Part shown: one piece after another, positions 25,271 through 35,280 of the stretch
Position numbering within the stretch: position 1 is the stretch's first letter
Layout of the letters: the number at the start of each line of letters is the position of its first letter
NCBI GenBank assembly: GCA_900537125.1
Contig: UNRJ01000004.1
Span: 425,975-489,974 of the forward strand
Reading direction: 5' to 3'
DNA: 64,000 nucleotides
Source of the DNA: Rhodobacteraceae bacterium Alg238-R152
GTDB lineage: Bacteria > Pseudomonadota > Alphaproteobacteria > Rhodobacterales > Rhodobacteraceae
Notes under the pieces: model-generated
Database searches by the model: none
Told to the model about the DNA's origin: nothing
The model's input: only the letters and a program-made list of their open reading frames with translations
Translations under genes and position numbers: made by a program

Positions 25271-25445
25271 ACTTTATCTTTTTGGCGACTTTTTCTTCCT
25301 TGGACAGCTTGTTGCCCCAGGTGTTCTTGCTGATCCCCATATCATAGGCCATCGGCTTGGTTTTGCCTTTGCTAACCTTGCCACCCTTGTCCAAATACTG
25401 CTGGATCAGGTCTTCGTCGGTGGTCTCTTTAGGCACATGTTTCAT
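25269..25445 (-). CDS. Conserved small basic protein of unknown function
   Basis: The product is 58 aa, highly charged and Lys-rich, starting MKHVPKETTDEDLIQQYL and containing GGKVSKGKTKPMAYDMGIS and NTWGNKLSKEEK. The mix of helix-forming acidic N-terminus and basic C-terminus resembles small conserved proteobacterial proteins without known function. ATG 25445 has GGGGGA about 8 nt upstream; ATG 25451 is an alternative. Its stop lies inside the trpE terminator hairpin. Confidence 0.7.
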   Translation of the reverse strand: MKHVPKETTDEDLIQQYLDKGGKVSKGKTKPMAYDMGISKNTWGNKLSKEEKVAKKIK

Positions 25446-25643
25446 CGCCATCTTCCCCCATTGGCAGCGCGCGGAATCACGCCTTGCATTACGCCACCAG
25501 CCTAACAACGGCCCCGCAAATGGCCAGCCCTAACAACAGTATTCCTAGCCATATGGCATGTCTCACGATTGATGGGGGCTGTTCATATCATACATCTCTC
25601 CCCCCGGAAGCCTCCCGGTTACTCAGACACAGGACGCAAAAGT

Positions 25644-25659
25644 TTGTCCAAACGGTCAA
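25644..25659. promoter_or_regulatory. Possible RutR-like box upstream of cpdB
   Basis: TTGTCCA-AA-CGGTCAA matches 12 of 14 RutR-box positions and lies 103 bp before the cpdB start. By chance about 0.2 such matches are expected in a 64-kb window with uniform base use, so this one is weak on its own; nucleotide scavenging by CpdB would make sense in a pyrimidine regulon. Confidence 0.33.
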
Positions 25660-25761
25660 ACCAACGTTACACTGAGCAATCACATAGCAAGAAAGATCGT
25701 CAGTTTGATTCGCATCGGATCACACGAGGCGGCGGATATTTTAAAACTTAGGGAACCCAAC

Positions 25762-27723
25762 ATGTCTCAATTCACCTTATCGCGGCGCCATTTCTTGGCC
25801 TCCACGGCAGGCTTCATTGCGCTGCACCCTTTCTCCGCCAACGCCGCCACCAATCAGGCACACCTACGGATTATGGAAACCACCGACCTGCACGTGCATG
25901 TCTTCCCATATGACTATTACGCCGACAAACCCCGCGATACCGTTGGTCTGTCCCGCACCGCCTCCCACGTGAAAGCCATCCGGGCTGAGGCAACCAATTC
26001 CATGTTGATCGACAACGGTGACTTTCTTCAGGGCAACCCGATGGGTGACTACATCGCTTATGAGCGTGGCATGAAAGACGGCGATATGCACCCGGTCATC
26101 ACCGCGATGAACACCGTGGGTTTTGATGCATCTACATTGGGCAACCACGAGTTTAACTACGGCCTCGATTTCCTGATGAAATCTCTCGCGGGCGCCGATT
26201 TCCCCGTGATCTGTGCCAACGTTGCGCTCGAAGAAGGCGGCAGCCCAACCAAAGACAAAACCCTGATCAAACCCTATGTGATCCTTGACCGTGAAATCAC
26301 CGACGGTGCTGGCGAAACCCACCCGATCAAAGTCGGCCTGATTGGCTTTGTGCCACCACAAGTCATGAACTGGGACCGCCGTCACCTCGAAGGCAACGTT
26401 ATGGCACGTGACATCGTCGACACCGCCAAAGCTTATGTGCCGGTGATGAAAGAACAGGGCTGCGACCTGATCATCGCGCTCAGCCACTCAGGCATTGGTG
26501 CCGCCGACCACAGTGACGGCATGGAAAACGCCTCCGTGCCACTGGCAGCAATTGACGGCATCGACGCAGTTCTGACCGGCCACCACCACCGCGTGTTCCC
26601 CTCCTCCGCCTATGACGGTATGGCAGGCGTGGACGTGGCCAACGGCACCCTGATGGGCAAACCCGCCGCCATGGGTGGTTTCTGGGGCTCCCACCTCGGC
26701 CTGATTGATCTGATGTTGGAACGCTCCGGCAACGAGTGGAAAATTGTCAGCCACAGCACCGAGGCCCGTCCCATTTCCAAACGTAATGAGGACCGCTCGA
26801 TCACGGCGCTTGTGGAAGATCAGCCAGACGTCTTGGCCAGCGTTCAGGCCGAACACGACGCCACATTGGCCTACGTGCGCCGCGCTGTGGGTAAAACTGA
26901 CGCCCCACTGCACAGCTACTTCGCACTGGTCGCCGATGACCCCTCGGTGCAGATCGTGTCGATTGCCCAAAGCTGGTACATTGCTGAGATGATGAAAGGC
27001 ACCGAGTACGAACATCTGCCAATCCTCTCTGCGGCGGCCCCCTTTAAGGCCGGTGGCCGTGGTGGTCCTGAATACTATACCGACGTGGCAAAAGGCGACG
27101 TGGCGATCAAAAACGTCTCCGACCTCTACCTTTACCCGAACACAGCGCGCGCTGTGCTTGTGACTGGGGCAGAGGTCAAAGACTGGCTCGAACGCTCCGC
27201 TGGCATCTTCAACCAAGTCGAGGCTGGCAAAGCCGATCAAGTGCTGTTGAACCCTGACTTCCCCTCCTACAACTTTGACGTCATGGACGGTGTCACTTAT
27301 CAAATCGATCTGTCTCAACCATCGAAATACGATCCCAAAGGCAATCTGATCAATCCGGATGCAAGCCGCATCGTAAATCTGCAGCATAATGGCCTGTCCA
27401 TTGATCCGTTGCGCAAATTCATCATTGCGACCAACAACTACCGCGCAGGCGGCGGCGGCAAATTCCCCGGCGCTATGGGCGACACCATTGTGTTTGAAGG
27501 CCCAGACACCAACCGCGACGTGATTGTGCGCTACATCGTCGAGAAAGGCACCATTAGCCCACGTGCCGACGCCAACTGGACCTTTGCCCCCCTGCCGGGC
27601 ACCTCGGTTCTATTTGACACCGGCCCCAAGGCTGCGGACTACAGCGACAGCGTGGACGGCGTCTCCATCGAGGCCGCAGGCGAAGGCCCCGACGGCTTCG
27701 CCCGTTTCCGTATTCAGCTGTAA
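25762..27723 (+). CDS. cpdB: 2',3'-cyclic-nucleotide 2'-phosphodiesterase/3'-nucleotidase
   Basis: The product is 653 aa with a twin-arginine signal ([15 protein letters not shown], cleavage after ANAA). A metallophosphoesterase domain follows: [43 protein letters not shown] and ALSHSGIG, then TGHHHRVF. The C-terminal 5'-nucleotidase domain (about 400-640) includes INNYRAGG-like [14 protein letters not shown]. It releases nucleosides and phosphate from nucleotides in the periplasm. ATG 25762 is chosen because the Tat motif follows directly. Confidence 0.94.
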   Translation: MSQFTLSRRHFLASTAGFIALHPFSANAATNQAHLRIMETTDLHVHVFPYDYYADKPRDTVGLSRTASHVKAIRAEATNSMLIDNGDFLQGNPMGDYIAYERGMKDGDMHPVITAMNTVGFDASTLGNHEFNYGLDFLMKSLAGADFPVICANVALEEGGSPTKDKTLIKPYVILDREITDGAGETHPIKVGLIGFVPPQVMNWDRRHLEGNVMARDIVDTAKAYVPVMKEQGCDLIIALSHSGIGAADHSDGMENASVPLAAIDGIDAVLTGHHHRVFPSSAYDGMAGVDVANGTLMGKPAAMGGFWGSHLGLIDLMLERSGNEWKIVSHSTEARPISKRNEDRSITALVEDQPDVLASVQAEHDATLAYVRRAVGKTDAPLHSYFALVADDPSVQIVSIAQSWYIAEMMKGTEYEHLPILSAAAPFKAGGRGGPEYYTDVAKGDVAIKNVSDLYLYPNTARAVLVTGAEVKDWLERSAGIFNQVEAGKADQVLLNPDFPSYNFDVMDGVTYQIDLSQPSKYDPKGNLINPDASRIVNLQHNGLSIDPLRKFIIATNNYRAGGGGKFPGAMGDTIVFEGPDTNRDVIVRYIVEKGTISPRADANWTFAPLPGTSVLFDTGPKAADYSDSVDGVSIEAAGEGPDGFARFRIQL

Positions 27724-27741
27724 AAGGCCTGGAAAATCACA

Positions 27742-27769
27742 AAAGGCCGGAGCTTCCTCCGGCCTTTTT
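27742..27769 (+). terminator. Rho-independent terminator of cpdB
   Basis: Stem aaaggccggag / ctccggccttt with loop CTTC and a following T-run. Confidence 0.9.
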
Positions 27770-27798
27770 CAGTGGTACCGTCTTTTGTGGCGACGACG

Positions 27799-28431
27799 CT
27801 AATTGACCGGTTCTTTGCCCAGGTAAGAAAGAATAAGTGAGCGCACGAAGTCCGCTTCCCGAATGTTTTCAAATTCCACGGGGACAAGCGATCGCCCTTG
27901 CAAAAATGGCTGCCCGGGCTGGGACAAGCCAAAGCCAAAAGGCTGCACCAAATCCTTGTTCAAAAGGGTTCCGATCCGAAGACAGCCGTAGGGGCGGTTC
28001 TGACGCACCACATAGGGAAACTCTTTTGCGTGCAGGCAAGACACCACATAGACCCTTCTGGCAAACCGCCAATTTCTCCCAAAACGCAGGACAATAGAAC
28101 GTCGATCCGTTACGAAATACGCTTGGTTTGCCAACACAAACTGACGATCAAAGGCCATGGCCAATTGGGCAAGAAAGAAGACAACAATCACTGCGCCGTA
28201 TACCCACGCCGCAGTGGTCCACCCGCCCATTTTTGAACTGACAAACGGCAACGAACTGAGCATGGCAACCGAGCCAACGGCAAAGCCAATGCCTCAGACA
28301 CGCTCCGTTTGTGCCAACTCAAATAGCTTCTTTCCATAATCTGGTGCGCCAGACCAAAGAACCTTTTCGCCATCGGTCAAAATATCGTCAAGACCTGGAT
28401 TGTACTGAACAGAAATATTTGTGTTTGCCAT
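27799..28431 (-). pseudogene. PH-like membrane protein gene interrupted by an in-frame TGA
   Basis: A continuous frame of 211 codons starts at ATG 28431 and is interrupted by TGA at 28294-28296 (codon 46). The first part ends GEKVLWSGAPDYGKKLFEL..TERV, and the frame continues without shift as GIGFAVGSVAML. Together they give a short N-terminal motif, two TM segments (about 48-66 and 75-96) and a soluble domain with YFVTDRRSIVLRFG, resembling bacterial PH-domain membrane proteins. Function unknown. TGG (Trp) to TGA is a single change. A shorter product could start at ATG 28263. Confidence 0.68.
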
Positions 28432-28501
28432 GCCTTAACACGTAGTTGCGCAGCTCTCTTGGGTCCATAGTACCTACAGAAGAATTAGCGAAATGACGCT
28501 C

Positions 28502-29074
28502 TTAACTACACACGTGTGTCTCCACCTCATAACGCGGCGCGGGCATATCCGGCCAAGCCTCAGGTGCCCCACTTGGATCGCGAAACAGCGGATCAAACTG
28601 CCCAGAGCGGCTGCGTAAGCTCTCCGGATCCAGCGCCAAACGCTGACACTTGGCAAGATCGCTCAATGTCGTTCCGCTGGTCTCTGTCAAATCAATCATA
28701 TGCCCCCGCCGCTGGCTCATCGTCGCCCGAAACTGCAGCGGCTGATCCAGTGCGAACAAATGCGTATTCGCCCCAAACAGTTTGGCCTCGCCTTGCCAGT
28801 CCTCACCGGACGCAAACACCAGTTCAAACCGCCCCGGCGGCACCAAAACCTGAAAGAACTCCCCGCCCCGCACATAGGCGGCGAACACTACTTTGTCGCT
28901 ATTAACATCCCGAAGGTTGAGGAAAAAATCTGTGCCAGAATTTGTCTTGATCAGCAAAGGCAGAGTGGCAGGCAAACCAGACCGGTTCCACATCAACCCC
29001 TGTGGGCGCGCATTCTCAGACGCTGACAGTGCCATCGCAAAGAACGCAAAGAGAATTGAAAAGCCTCGTAACAT
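28502..29074 (-). CDS. Exported protein of unknown function
   Basis: The product is 190 aa with a signal peptide (MLRGFSILFAFFAMALSASENA) and no recognised domain. The mature part is beta-rich in its first half (LLIKTNSGTDFFLNLRDV, VLVPPGRFELVFASGEDW), which suggests a surface or periplasmic sandwich fold, and Pro/Glu-rich at the C-terminus with a terminal Cys. ATG 29074 is preferred; GTG 29077 is possible. It follows a membrane-protein gene by 9 bp and is probably in the same operon. Confidence 0.7.
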   Translation of the reverse strand: MLRGFSILFAFFAMALSASENARPQGLMWNRSGLPATLPLLIKTNSGTDFFLNLRDVNSDKVVFAAYVRGGEFFQVLVPPGRFELVFASGEDWQGEAKLFGANTHLFALDQPLQFRATMSQRRGHMIDLTETSGTTLSDLAKCQRLALDPESLRSRSGQFDPLFRDPSGAPEAWPDMPAPRYEVETHVCS

Positions 29075-29083
29075 CACAGTTTC

Positions 29084-29506
29084 TCACCCGGCATCGACCC
29101 CACCAAACTTGGAGATCCGGTACAAACAAACCGCATACAAAGCTGTCACCGGCGTCAGGAGCACCTCAAACAATGTGGTCGAGAACAACGCCAAAATCGT
29201 ATTGACGACCACAAAATAGAACAAGAACCACTGAATTTTTTCAACCACAGACCGGGCAACTGAACTGGTCACAATTCCCCTTGCAACACCACCCACAAGC
29301 ATCAGCAACAGATTTAGCGCCAAAGCCAATAGCTCAAACGGCAGCATGGTTTGCTCGGTCAAACGCCCGCCCCACACAATGCTATGTGGCAACACACCTG
29401 CGATAATAAGCAGATGGAAGATCAGAAACAGCGACGGCAGCACAATCAAGATCTTGCTCGCCGCGCCAAGGCTAAGTTTTGCGATGAAATCATCCACTGA
29501 GTTCAT
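29084..29506 (-). CDS. Four-TM membrane protein of unknown function
   Basis: The product is 140 aa with four hydrophobic segments (ILIVLPSLFLIFHLLIIAGVL; LPFELLALALNLLLMLVGGV; FLFYFVVVNTILALFSTTL; VLLTPVTALYAVCLYRI). No family is recognised. It precedes the exported protein by 9 bp; the pair could form a small envelope complex. Confidence 0.7.
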   Translation of the reverse strand: MNSVDDFIAKLSLGAASKILIVLPSLFLIFHLLIIAGVLPHSIVWGGRLTEQTMLPFELLALALNLLLMLVGGVARGIVTSSVARSVVEKIQWFLFYFVVVNTILALFSTTLFEVLLTPVTALYAVCLYRISKFGGVDAG

Positions 29507-29597
29507 GTTCTATTGGCCTTCTTTCTCGCGACAGCCCCGGCACCACAGCGGTTCCAAAATTCATAGGTCACCAAAACAACTCCCTGTCCAAAACGCA

Positions 29598-29635
29598 CTG
29601 TGGCGGCACCCCGTCATGGGTATGTGCCGCCACAG
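29598..29635 (-). terminator. Probable terminator after the RND efflux genes
   Basis: A perfect 12-bp stem (ctgtggcggcac / gtgccgccacag) with a 14-nt loop lies 32 bp beyond the RND permease stop. The following T-run is weak (TGCGTTTTGG). Confidence 0.65.
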
Positions 29636-29666
29636 ACTAAGTTTCACTCTGGTGATCAGAGCCGGC

Positions 29667-32600
29667 TTACGCCGCCTCTGATGGCTCCACCGCCTTGTTG
29701 GTGCCTTTCACCCACTCACGCAATTGCTGCAGCAACACGTAGAGGATCGGAACAATGATGACGCCAATCACCGTCGCTGCCAGCATGCCGCCAAACACAG
29801 CCACACCAATGGCCTTCTGGCTGGCGGCCCCGGCCCCGTTGGCAGCCAACAGCGGCACCACGCCCAGCAGGAACGACAGCGCTGTCATCATCACTGCGCG
29901 GAAACGCTGGCTGGCGGCCTCAATCGCGGCCTCCTTGATGCTCAGTCCGGCCGCCCGCCGCTCCATCGCAAATTCCACGATGAGAATGGCGTTTTTGGAG
30001 GCCAGGCCAATCAACATGATCATCCCGATCTGAGTATAGAGGTTCACATCCCCGCCTGACACAGCCACCGCTGCAAGGGCGCCAAACAGCGCCACCGACA
30101 CCGAGAGCAGAATGCCCACCGGCATGGTCCAACTCTCATACTGCGCCACAAGGAACAGGTAGGCAAAGACCACCGCCATGATCAGGATGATGATCACAAG
30201 CCCACTACCGGACTGCTGTTGCTGCGCCGTGCCGGTCCATTCAAAGCTGTAGCCCGGTGGCAAGGCGTTGGCGGCCTCTTCTTCCAGCACCCGGATCGCA
30301 TCCCCGGTCGACAGGCCCTCTTTTGGCACACCGGTCACAGTGGCGGCGCGGAACATATTGTAGCGGTTCAATGCTACTGGTCCGAGCTCATTGCGCACGT
30401 TCACCAATGTACCCATCGGCACCATTTCACCGGTTTGCGAGCGCACATACAACGCGTTGATGTCCTCAACCTGCGCACGGAACTCACCATCCGCCTGGAT
30501 CATCACACGGTACACTCGGCCAAATAGGTTGAAATCGTTCACATAGATCGAGCCCATATAGCCTTGCAACGTTGTGAACACATCCGAGATCGACACATTC
30601 AGTGATTTGGCCTTTTCACGGTCCAAATCCACATAAACTTTTGGCACATTGGCACGGAAGGTGGAGTAGCTCTGCGCCATCTCCGGGCGCTGGTTGGCCG
30701 CATAAACCAAGGAGCCAATCGCCGCAGAGAGGTCTTGCGCCGTGCCACCACCCGTCTGCTGGACCTTCATTTCCACACCGGCACTCATGCCAAGACCAGA
30801 AATAGGTGGCGGGTTAAAGGCAATTACACTGGCTGAGATTTCCTGATTGGCGACACCGTACACTTTCGCCAAAATCCCATCCGCACTCAACTCATCCGTT
30901 TGGCGATCATCCCAAGGGTCCAGGTTCAAAATGATCATCGACCCGTTGGAGCCGGAGCCATTCAGCAAACTAAACCCGTTCACCATCACAGACCCAGCCA
31001 CGCCAGGGATCTCCATCAGCTGTTCATTCAAACGCGCGGTCACGGTTTCCGTCCGCTCCAGCGACGCCGCATCCGGCAATTGCACATCCACAAACAGCGT
31101 GCCGTTGTCTTCCAATGGAATAAAGCCGGCCGGGATAGTCTTCATCAACGTGCCGGAACCAGCCATCATCCCCACCAGCACAACAATCGCCAAGATCGGA
31201 ATACGTACAAACCGGCGTACAACGCCAACATAAGCACCCCGCGCCCCGTCGACACCTTTCTCAAACACCGCCATCACCCCTTTGGGGCCACCCGGGTCGC
31301 GTGCTTTTAGGATCAAGGAGCACAGCGCCGGAGACAAGGTCAACGCGTTGATTGAGGAAATCACCACAGCAGTGGAAATGGTCACTGCAAACTGCGTGTA
31401 AAGACGCCCGGTGATGCCCGGCATAAAGGTGACCGGCACAAAAACCGCCAACAAAACCAATGTGGTTGCAATCACCGGACCGGTGATCTGCTCCATGGCT
31501 TTTCGGGTTGCGTCAGCCGCAGACAATCCTTCTTCTGCAATGATACGCTCGACGTTTTCCACCACAACAATGGCGTCATCCACCACAATCCCGATGGCCA
31601 GCACCAAGGCAAACAGAGAGATCGTGTTCAGCGACATGCCAAACAGCAGCAGAAACGCAAACGTGCCAATCAACGACACAGGAATAGCCACCGCCGGAAT
31701 TGCCGTAGCGCGCACATTGCCCAGGAAGATAAACACAACCGAGATCACAAGAATGAAGGTCAGGATCAGGGTGGACACCACATCGCTCAGCGACTGCTCC
31801 ACAAACAGCGTACTGTCATAGGGAATGGCATATTCTACATCATCCGGGAAAGCGCTTGAGAGGCGTTCCACTTCAGCTTTCACAGCCTCTGCCACAGCCA
31901 AAGCATTTTCGCCCGGAGCCTGATAGATCGCTAGAACCGTCGCTGGGTTACCATCAGCCCGACCAGAGGCGTTGTAGTAGTTCGCCCCCAACTCAACACG
32001 CGCCACGTCTTTCATGCGCACAATGCTGCCAGCTTCACCGGTGCGCAGCACAATCTCTTCAAATTCCTTTACCGTGGTCAAACGGCCTTTGGATTTGATG
32101 GTGTATTGAAACTGCTGACCTGTCGGGATTGGCGGCGTCCCAATCTGACCGGCGGACACTTCAAGGTTTTGCTCACGAATGGCCGCCACCAGATCGCCCG
32201 GTGTCAAACCAAGCCCCGCCATGCGGTCCGGATCCATCCACATCCGCATGGAATATTCGAAGTTGGTCATCACGTCCGCTTTACCAACGCCCTTCACACG
32301 CGCCAGCGCGTCGCGAAGGTTGATCGAGGCATAGTTGGACAGGAACACTTCGTCATAGGTGCCGTTGGGCGAGGCCAAGGTCACAATCAACAGCATGTTG
32401 GTGGAAGACTTCTGCGTCACCACCCCGCTGTTGGTCACCTCGGTTGGCAACTGCGCCGTGGCCTGTGCCACGCGGTTCTGCACGTTCACCGAAGCAATGT
32501 CCGGGTCCGTGCCCACTTCAAACGTCACAGACAGGTTGTAGGAGCCAGTGTCGGTGCTGTCAGACGACATATAAATCATGTCGTCCACCCCGTTCACCTG

Positions 32601-32804
32601 CGCCTCAATGGGCGCGGCCACGGTGTTTTCCACCGTTTCAGAGTTGGCCCCAGTATAGTTAGTCGACACCGTCACCACAGGGGGCGTGATGTCCGGGAAT
32701 TGCTCCACAGGGAGCGCGTTATACCCGATGAACCCCATAATGGAGAGCACCAGTGAGATCACAAACGCCGTTTTGGGGCGTTGGATGAAGATTGCTGAAA
32801 ACAC
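29667..32804 (-). CDS. RND efflux permease, HAE1 (AcrB/MexB) type
   Basis: The product is 1045 aa, an inner-membrane proton-driven drug exporter with the usual 12 TM helices and two large periplasmic loops. The TM4 proton-relay pair is visible in [18 protein letters not shown]; the N-terminus [19 protein letters not shown] and the C-terminal [21 protein letters not shown] are family hallmarks. Downstream of the adaptor gene by 3 bp. No outer-membrane TolC partner or repressor is adjacent. Confidence 0.93.
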   Translation of the reverse strand: MFSAIFIQRPKTAFVISLVLSIMGFIGYNALPVEQFPDITPPVVTVSTNYTGANSETVENTVAAPIEAQVNGVDDMIYMSSDSTDTGSYNLSVTFEVGTDPDIASVNVQNRVAQATAQLPTEVTNSGVVTQKSSTNMLLIVTLASPNGTYDEVFLSNYASINLRDALARVKGVGKADVMTNFEYSMRMWMDPDRMAGLGLTPGDLVAAIREQNLEVSAGQIGTPPIPTGQQFQYTIKSKGRLTTVKEFEEIVLRTGEAGSIVRMKDVARVELGANYYNASGRADGNPATVLAIYQAPGENALAVAEAVKAEVERLSSAFPDDVEYAIPYDSTLFVEQSLSDVVSTLILTFILVISVVFIFLGNVRATAIPAVAIPVSLIGTFAFLLLFGMSLNTISLFALVLAIGIVVDDAIVVVENVERIIAEEGLSAADATRKAMEQITGPVIATTLVLLAVFVPVTFMPGITGRLYTQFAVTISTAVVISSINALTLSPALCSLILKARDPGGPKGVMAVFEKGVDGARGAYVGVVRRFVRIPILAIVVLVGMMAGSGTLMKTIPAGFIPLEDNGTLFVDVQLPDAASLERTETVTARLNEQLMEIPGVAGSVMVNGFSLLNGSGSNGSMIILNLDPWDDRQTDELSADGILAKVYGVANQEISASVIAFNPPPISGLGMSAGVEMKVQQTGGGTAQDLSAAIGSLVYAANQRPEMAQSYSTFRANVPKVYVDLDREKAKSLNVSISDVFTTLQGYMGSIYVNDFNLFGRVYRVMIQADGEFRAQVEDINALYVRSQTGEMVPMGTLVNVRNELGPVALNRYNMFRAATVTGVPKEGLSTGDAIRVLEEEAANALPPGYSFEWTGTAQQQQSGSGLVIIILIMAVVFAYLFLVAQYESWTMPVGILLSVSVALFGALAAVAVSGGDVNLYTQIGMIMLIGLASKNAILIVEFAMERRAAGLSIKEAAIEAASQRFRAVMMTALSFLLGVVPLLAANGAGAASQKAIGVAVFGGMLAATVIGVIIVPILYVLLQQLREWVKGTNKAVEPSEAA

Positions 32805-32807
32805 GGG

Positions 32808-33944
32808 TTACTGCTCCTCTGCCGACTGGCCGGCCAGAACCGCGTCCACGGTCACACCTGGGCGCACACGTTGCAAACCGTCGACAATCACGGATTCGCC
32901 TTCGCGCATCCCGTCTTCAACAACCACAGCGGCCTCGACCTGACGGCCCAACGTCACATAGCGCTGCTCCACCGTCATTTGCTGACCAACAACCAGAACA
33001 AAATCACCACGCTGATCGCGCTGCACTGCGGCCTGAGGGATCATCAGCACTTGGCTAGGCGCCGCGCTGGCAATACGAATATTCAGGAACGCGCCATCGA
33101 GCAGCAATCCACGCGCGTTTTCAAATTCTGCGCGCAATGTAATGGTGCCCGTCGCTGGGTTGATCCGGTTGTCAACAAAGACCACTCGCCCCACTTCGTC
33201 CAGCTCATCGCCAGTTTGCAAAATCGCATAGACTTTAGGGGCTTTGTCCTTGTCAGCAAGCTCCTGCAGCTCTGCTTCGTGATGCTCCATAACTTCAACC
33301 AACTGTTTCTCAGTCAGCGAGAATTCCACAAAAATCGGGGCTGTGCGCACAATGTTGATCAGTGACACACCCGTTGGACCAACCAATTCGCCAACACTGA
33401 CGCTGGCGCGACCGATGCGCCCATCAAACGGGGCGTGTATCTTGGTATAATCCAGATCCAACTGTGCTTGCGCGATGGCGGCTTTGGCAATTTCTACTTG
33501 CGCTTTGGCAACTTCGTTGTTGGCCACGGCAACATCGCGGTCTGCCTCGGTACCAACATCGCGCTCAAACAACTCCGATTTTCGCACCAATTCCACTTCG
33601 GTGAGCCGCAGATTGGCCTCCGCCTGCGCCAGGTCCGCTTTGCGCGCGTCTACGGCTGCCTGATAAACTTCTGGCTCAATTTCAAACAGCAAATCGCCCT
33701 GCGCCACTTCCTCTCCGTCGAGCCCATGAATTTCCTCCACAAAGCCACTGACTCGCGCCACCAAGTCCACCTTGTCGACGGCTTCCCCTTTACCGATGAA
33801 AATCACCTCATCCACGAGTTCGTCAGTATAAGCAGCAGCAACGGCTACTTTAGGCGCGGGTGCATCCTGCGCCATCGCACTGGTGGTCATCAGACCAACC
33901 GAGAACAAGGCCGCAGAAAGGGGAGTAAAATACGGAAGCTTCAT
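32808..33944 (-). CDS. RND efflux periplasmic adaptor (AcrA/MexA-like)
   Basis: The product is 378 aa with a signal peptide (LSAALFSVGLMTTSAMA). Barrel-sandwich halves flank a long coiled coil (about residues 75-150, ARKADLAQAEANLRLTEVE), followed by a beta-barrel (YTKIHAPFDGRIGRASVS, GTITLRAEFEN) and membrane-proximal domain. It links the inner-membrane pump to an outer-membrane channel. Unlike AcrA there is no lipobox Cys at the cleavage site. ATG 33944 is chosen; the longer frame upstream has no signal-like sequence. Confidence 0.92.
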   Translation of the reverse strand: MKLPYFTPLSAALFSVGLMTTSAMAQDAPAPKVAVAAAYTDELVDEVIFIGKGEAVDKVDLVARVSGFVEEIHGLDGEEVAQGDLLFEIEPEVYQAAVDARKADLAQAEANLRLTEVELVRKSELFERDVGTEADRDVAVANNEVAKAQVEIAKAAIAQAQLDLDYTKIHAPFDGRIGRASVSVGELVGPTGVSLINIVRTAPIFVEFSLTEKQLVEVMEHHEAELQELADKDKAPKVYAILQTGDELDEVGRVVFVDNRINPATGTITLRAEFENARGLLLDGAFLNIRIASAAPSQVLMIPQAAVQRDQRGDFVLVVGQQMTVEQRYVTLGRQVEAAVVVEDGMREGESVIVDGLQRVRPGVTVDAVLAGQSAEEQ

Positions 33945-33968
33945 GGTGTCTTTTCCCAAAGGCTTGGA

Positions 33969-33999
33969 GATCAATGTGCAGATCGTGCACCGGTCGATC
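33969..33999. promoter_or_regulatory. Possible operator upstream of the RND operon
   Basis: The inverted repeat GTGCA-N5-TGCAC (33976-33990), flanked by GATC on both sides, lies 25-55 bp upstream of the adaptor start, where TetR-type efflux repressors bind. No regulator gene is adjacent, so this is only a candidate. Confidence 0.3.
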
Positions 34000-34087
34000 A
34001 AATGACTATTTGCGACCATAGAAACACGCGGCTTCGCAGGCAGCAAGCGCGGGTTAACCACAAATGCCAAGCATCAGACAGAAAAAG

Positions 34088-34116
34088 CAAAAACGCGCCC
34101 ATCATAGGACGCGTTT
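34088..34116 (-). terminator. Terminator of the mrp/mnh operon
   Basis: A 7-bp stem (aaacgcg / cgcgttt) with a 12-nt loop is followed on the minus strand by GTTTTTGCTTTTTC, 26 bp after the mnhG stop. Confidence 0.75.
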
Positions 34117-34141
34117 ATTCAATTCTCAGCAGAGTCTAACT

Positions 34142-34510
34142 TCAGTCGTTGTCGTAATAGGCTGGCGGATCATCATAGATGGCCCACCCATACTCGCCCT
34201 CAGAACCAGGCAACTGTTCCGGCTTCATCTTAGCTTGAATATACGTCTTGGCCACAAAATGGGCACTCACTGGCGCGGTTAGAAACAGAAAAATTGTGAT
34301 CAGCAACTCATGAAACGACAGGCTACCTTTCACCAGCAAGAAGTACAGCATCGACGCGATCAAAACCCCACCCACCCCAAGTGTGGTCGCCTTGGTTGGC
34401 GCATGCAACCGCTGCATGGTGTCTTTGAGTTTCAGCATCCCAAAACTGCCCACCAAGCCAAACACGCCAGCCAGCACGATGAAGAAAGAAATTACAAATT
34501 CTACAAACAT
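34142..34510 (-). CDS. mnhG: Na+/H+ antiporter subunit G
   Basis: The product is 122 aa with three TM helices, beginning FVEFVISFFIVLAGVFGLVGSFGML and containing DTMQRLHAPTKATTLGVGG, the PhaG/MnhG signature. It is the last gene of the group 1/2 Mrp complex operon, a multi-subunit Na+(K+)/H+ antiporter related to complex I. Confidence 0.93.
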   Translation of the reverse strand: MFVEFVISFFIVLAGVFGLVGSFGMLKLKDTMQRLHAPTKATTLGVGGVLIASMLYFLLVKGSLSFHELLITIFLFLTAPVSAHFVAKTYIQAKMKPEQLPGSEGEYGWAIYDDPPAYYDND

Positions 34511-34522
34511 CTGCCTCTCCTC

Positions 34523-34792
34523 TTACTCGATGATATCGCCGCGCAACACAAAGCGGCAGTAGGCGACAGTTGACACAAACCCCACCATGGCCACCAGCAT
34601 GGAGGCTTCGTAGTAGATCGCCGTCCCCTTGTGCACACCGTACAGGATCAACAGCGCAATTGTGTTGATCACGATGGTATCAAGCGCCAGAATCCGGTCA
34701 GCTGCCGTTGGACCGCGCGCAATGCGCCAAATGCACATAAAAATACCCAGCCCAAAACAGGCAAAGCCAAAATAGAGAGCCATTGCGATCAT
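34523..34792 (-). CDS. mnhF: Na+/H+ antiporter subunit F
   Basis: The product is 89 aa with three TM helices and the MnhF segment RIARGPTAADRILALDTIVINTI (seen in parts as RGPTAADRILALD). ATGA overlap with mnhE; 12 bp before mnhG. Confidence 0.93.
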   Translation of the reverse strand: MIAMALYFGFACFGLGIFMCIWRIARGPTAADRILALDTIVINTIALLILYGVHKGTAIYYEASMLVAMVGFVSTVAYCRFVLRGDIIE

Positions 34793-35280
34793 GGGAAAAT
34801 CTCCTTCAACCGGCGCTCATAGCGGTTCTTGATTTCATCACGCACCGCATCCGGATCTTCACAGTCCAGACAATGCACCAAAATGCTGCTGCTGTCGGCT
34901 GACAACATCGACGAGACAGTGCCTGGCGTCATGGTAATGGTGCCTGCCAGAATTGTGATCGCTTCCGGCGAGGTGACATCTAACGGCACGCAAACCCATT
35001 TTGACTGAATGTCCTTGTTGCGTTTGAACAAGATAATCGCAGCGACGTGAAAGTTGGCCAGCACAATGTCCCACAACACCACCAAAGCATATTCCACCGC
35101 CTTAAAGTGGTTCTTGATATGGGGCCGCCCCGGCCAATAAGGCGCAGTCAGGATCGGCACAATCACGCCCAAGATGGCCCCAAGCAACACATTGCCAACG
35201 GACACTTTATTCACCAGCATCAGCCAAATGATCAACAGCGTGAAGCTGAACAAGGGATGCGGCAGAAGCTTCCTCATCAT
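34789..35280 (-). CDS. mnhE: Na+/H+ antiporter subunit E
   Basis: The product is 163 aa. Two N-terminal TM helices (FSFTLLIIWLMLVNKVSVGN, VLLGAILGVIVPILTAPYW) precede a soluble C-terminal part with the subunit E motifs TITMTPGTVSSMLSADSSS and LVHCLDCEDPD. Its start overlaps the mnhD stop by ATGA. Confidence 0.93.
   Translation of the reverse strand: MMRKLLPHPLFSFTLLIIWLMLVNKVSVGNVLLGAILGVIVPILTAPYWPGRPHIKNHFKAVEYALVVLWDIVLANFHVAAIILFKRNKDIQSKWVCVPLDVTSPEAITILAGTITMTPGTVSSMLSADSSSILVHCLDCEDPDAVRDEIKNRYERRLKEIFP

Noticed and set aside
28294..28296. TGA as a selenocysteine codon
   Set aside because: The protein family has no redox Cys at that position, Trp fits by one base change, and no obvious SECIS-like hairpin directly follows.
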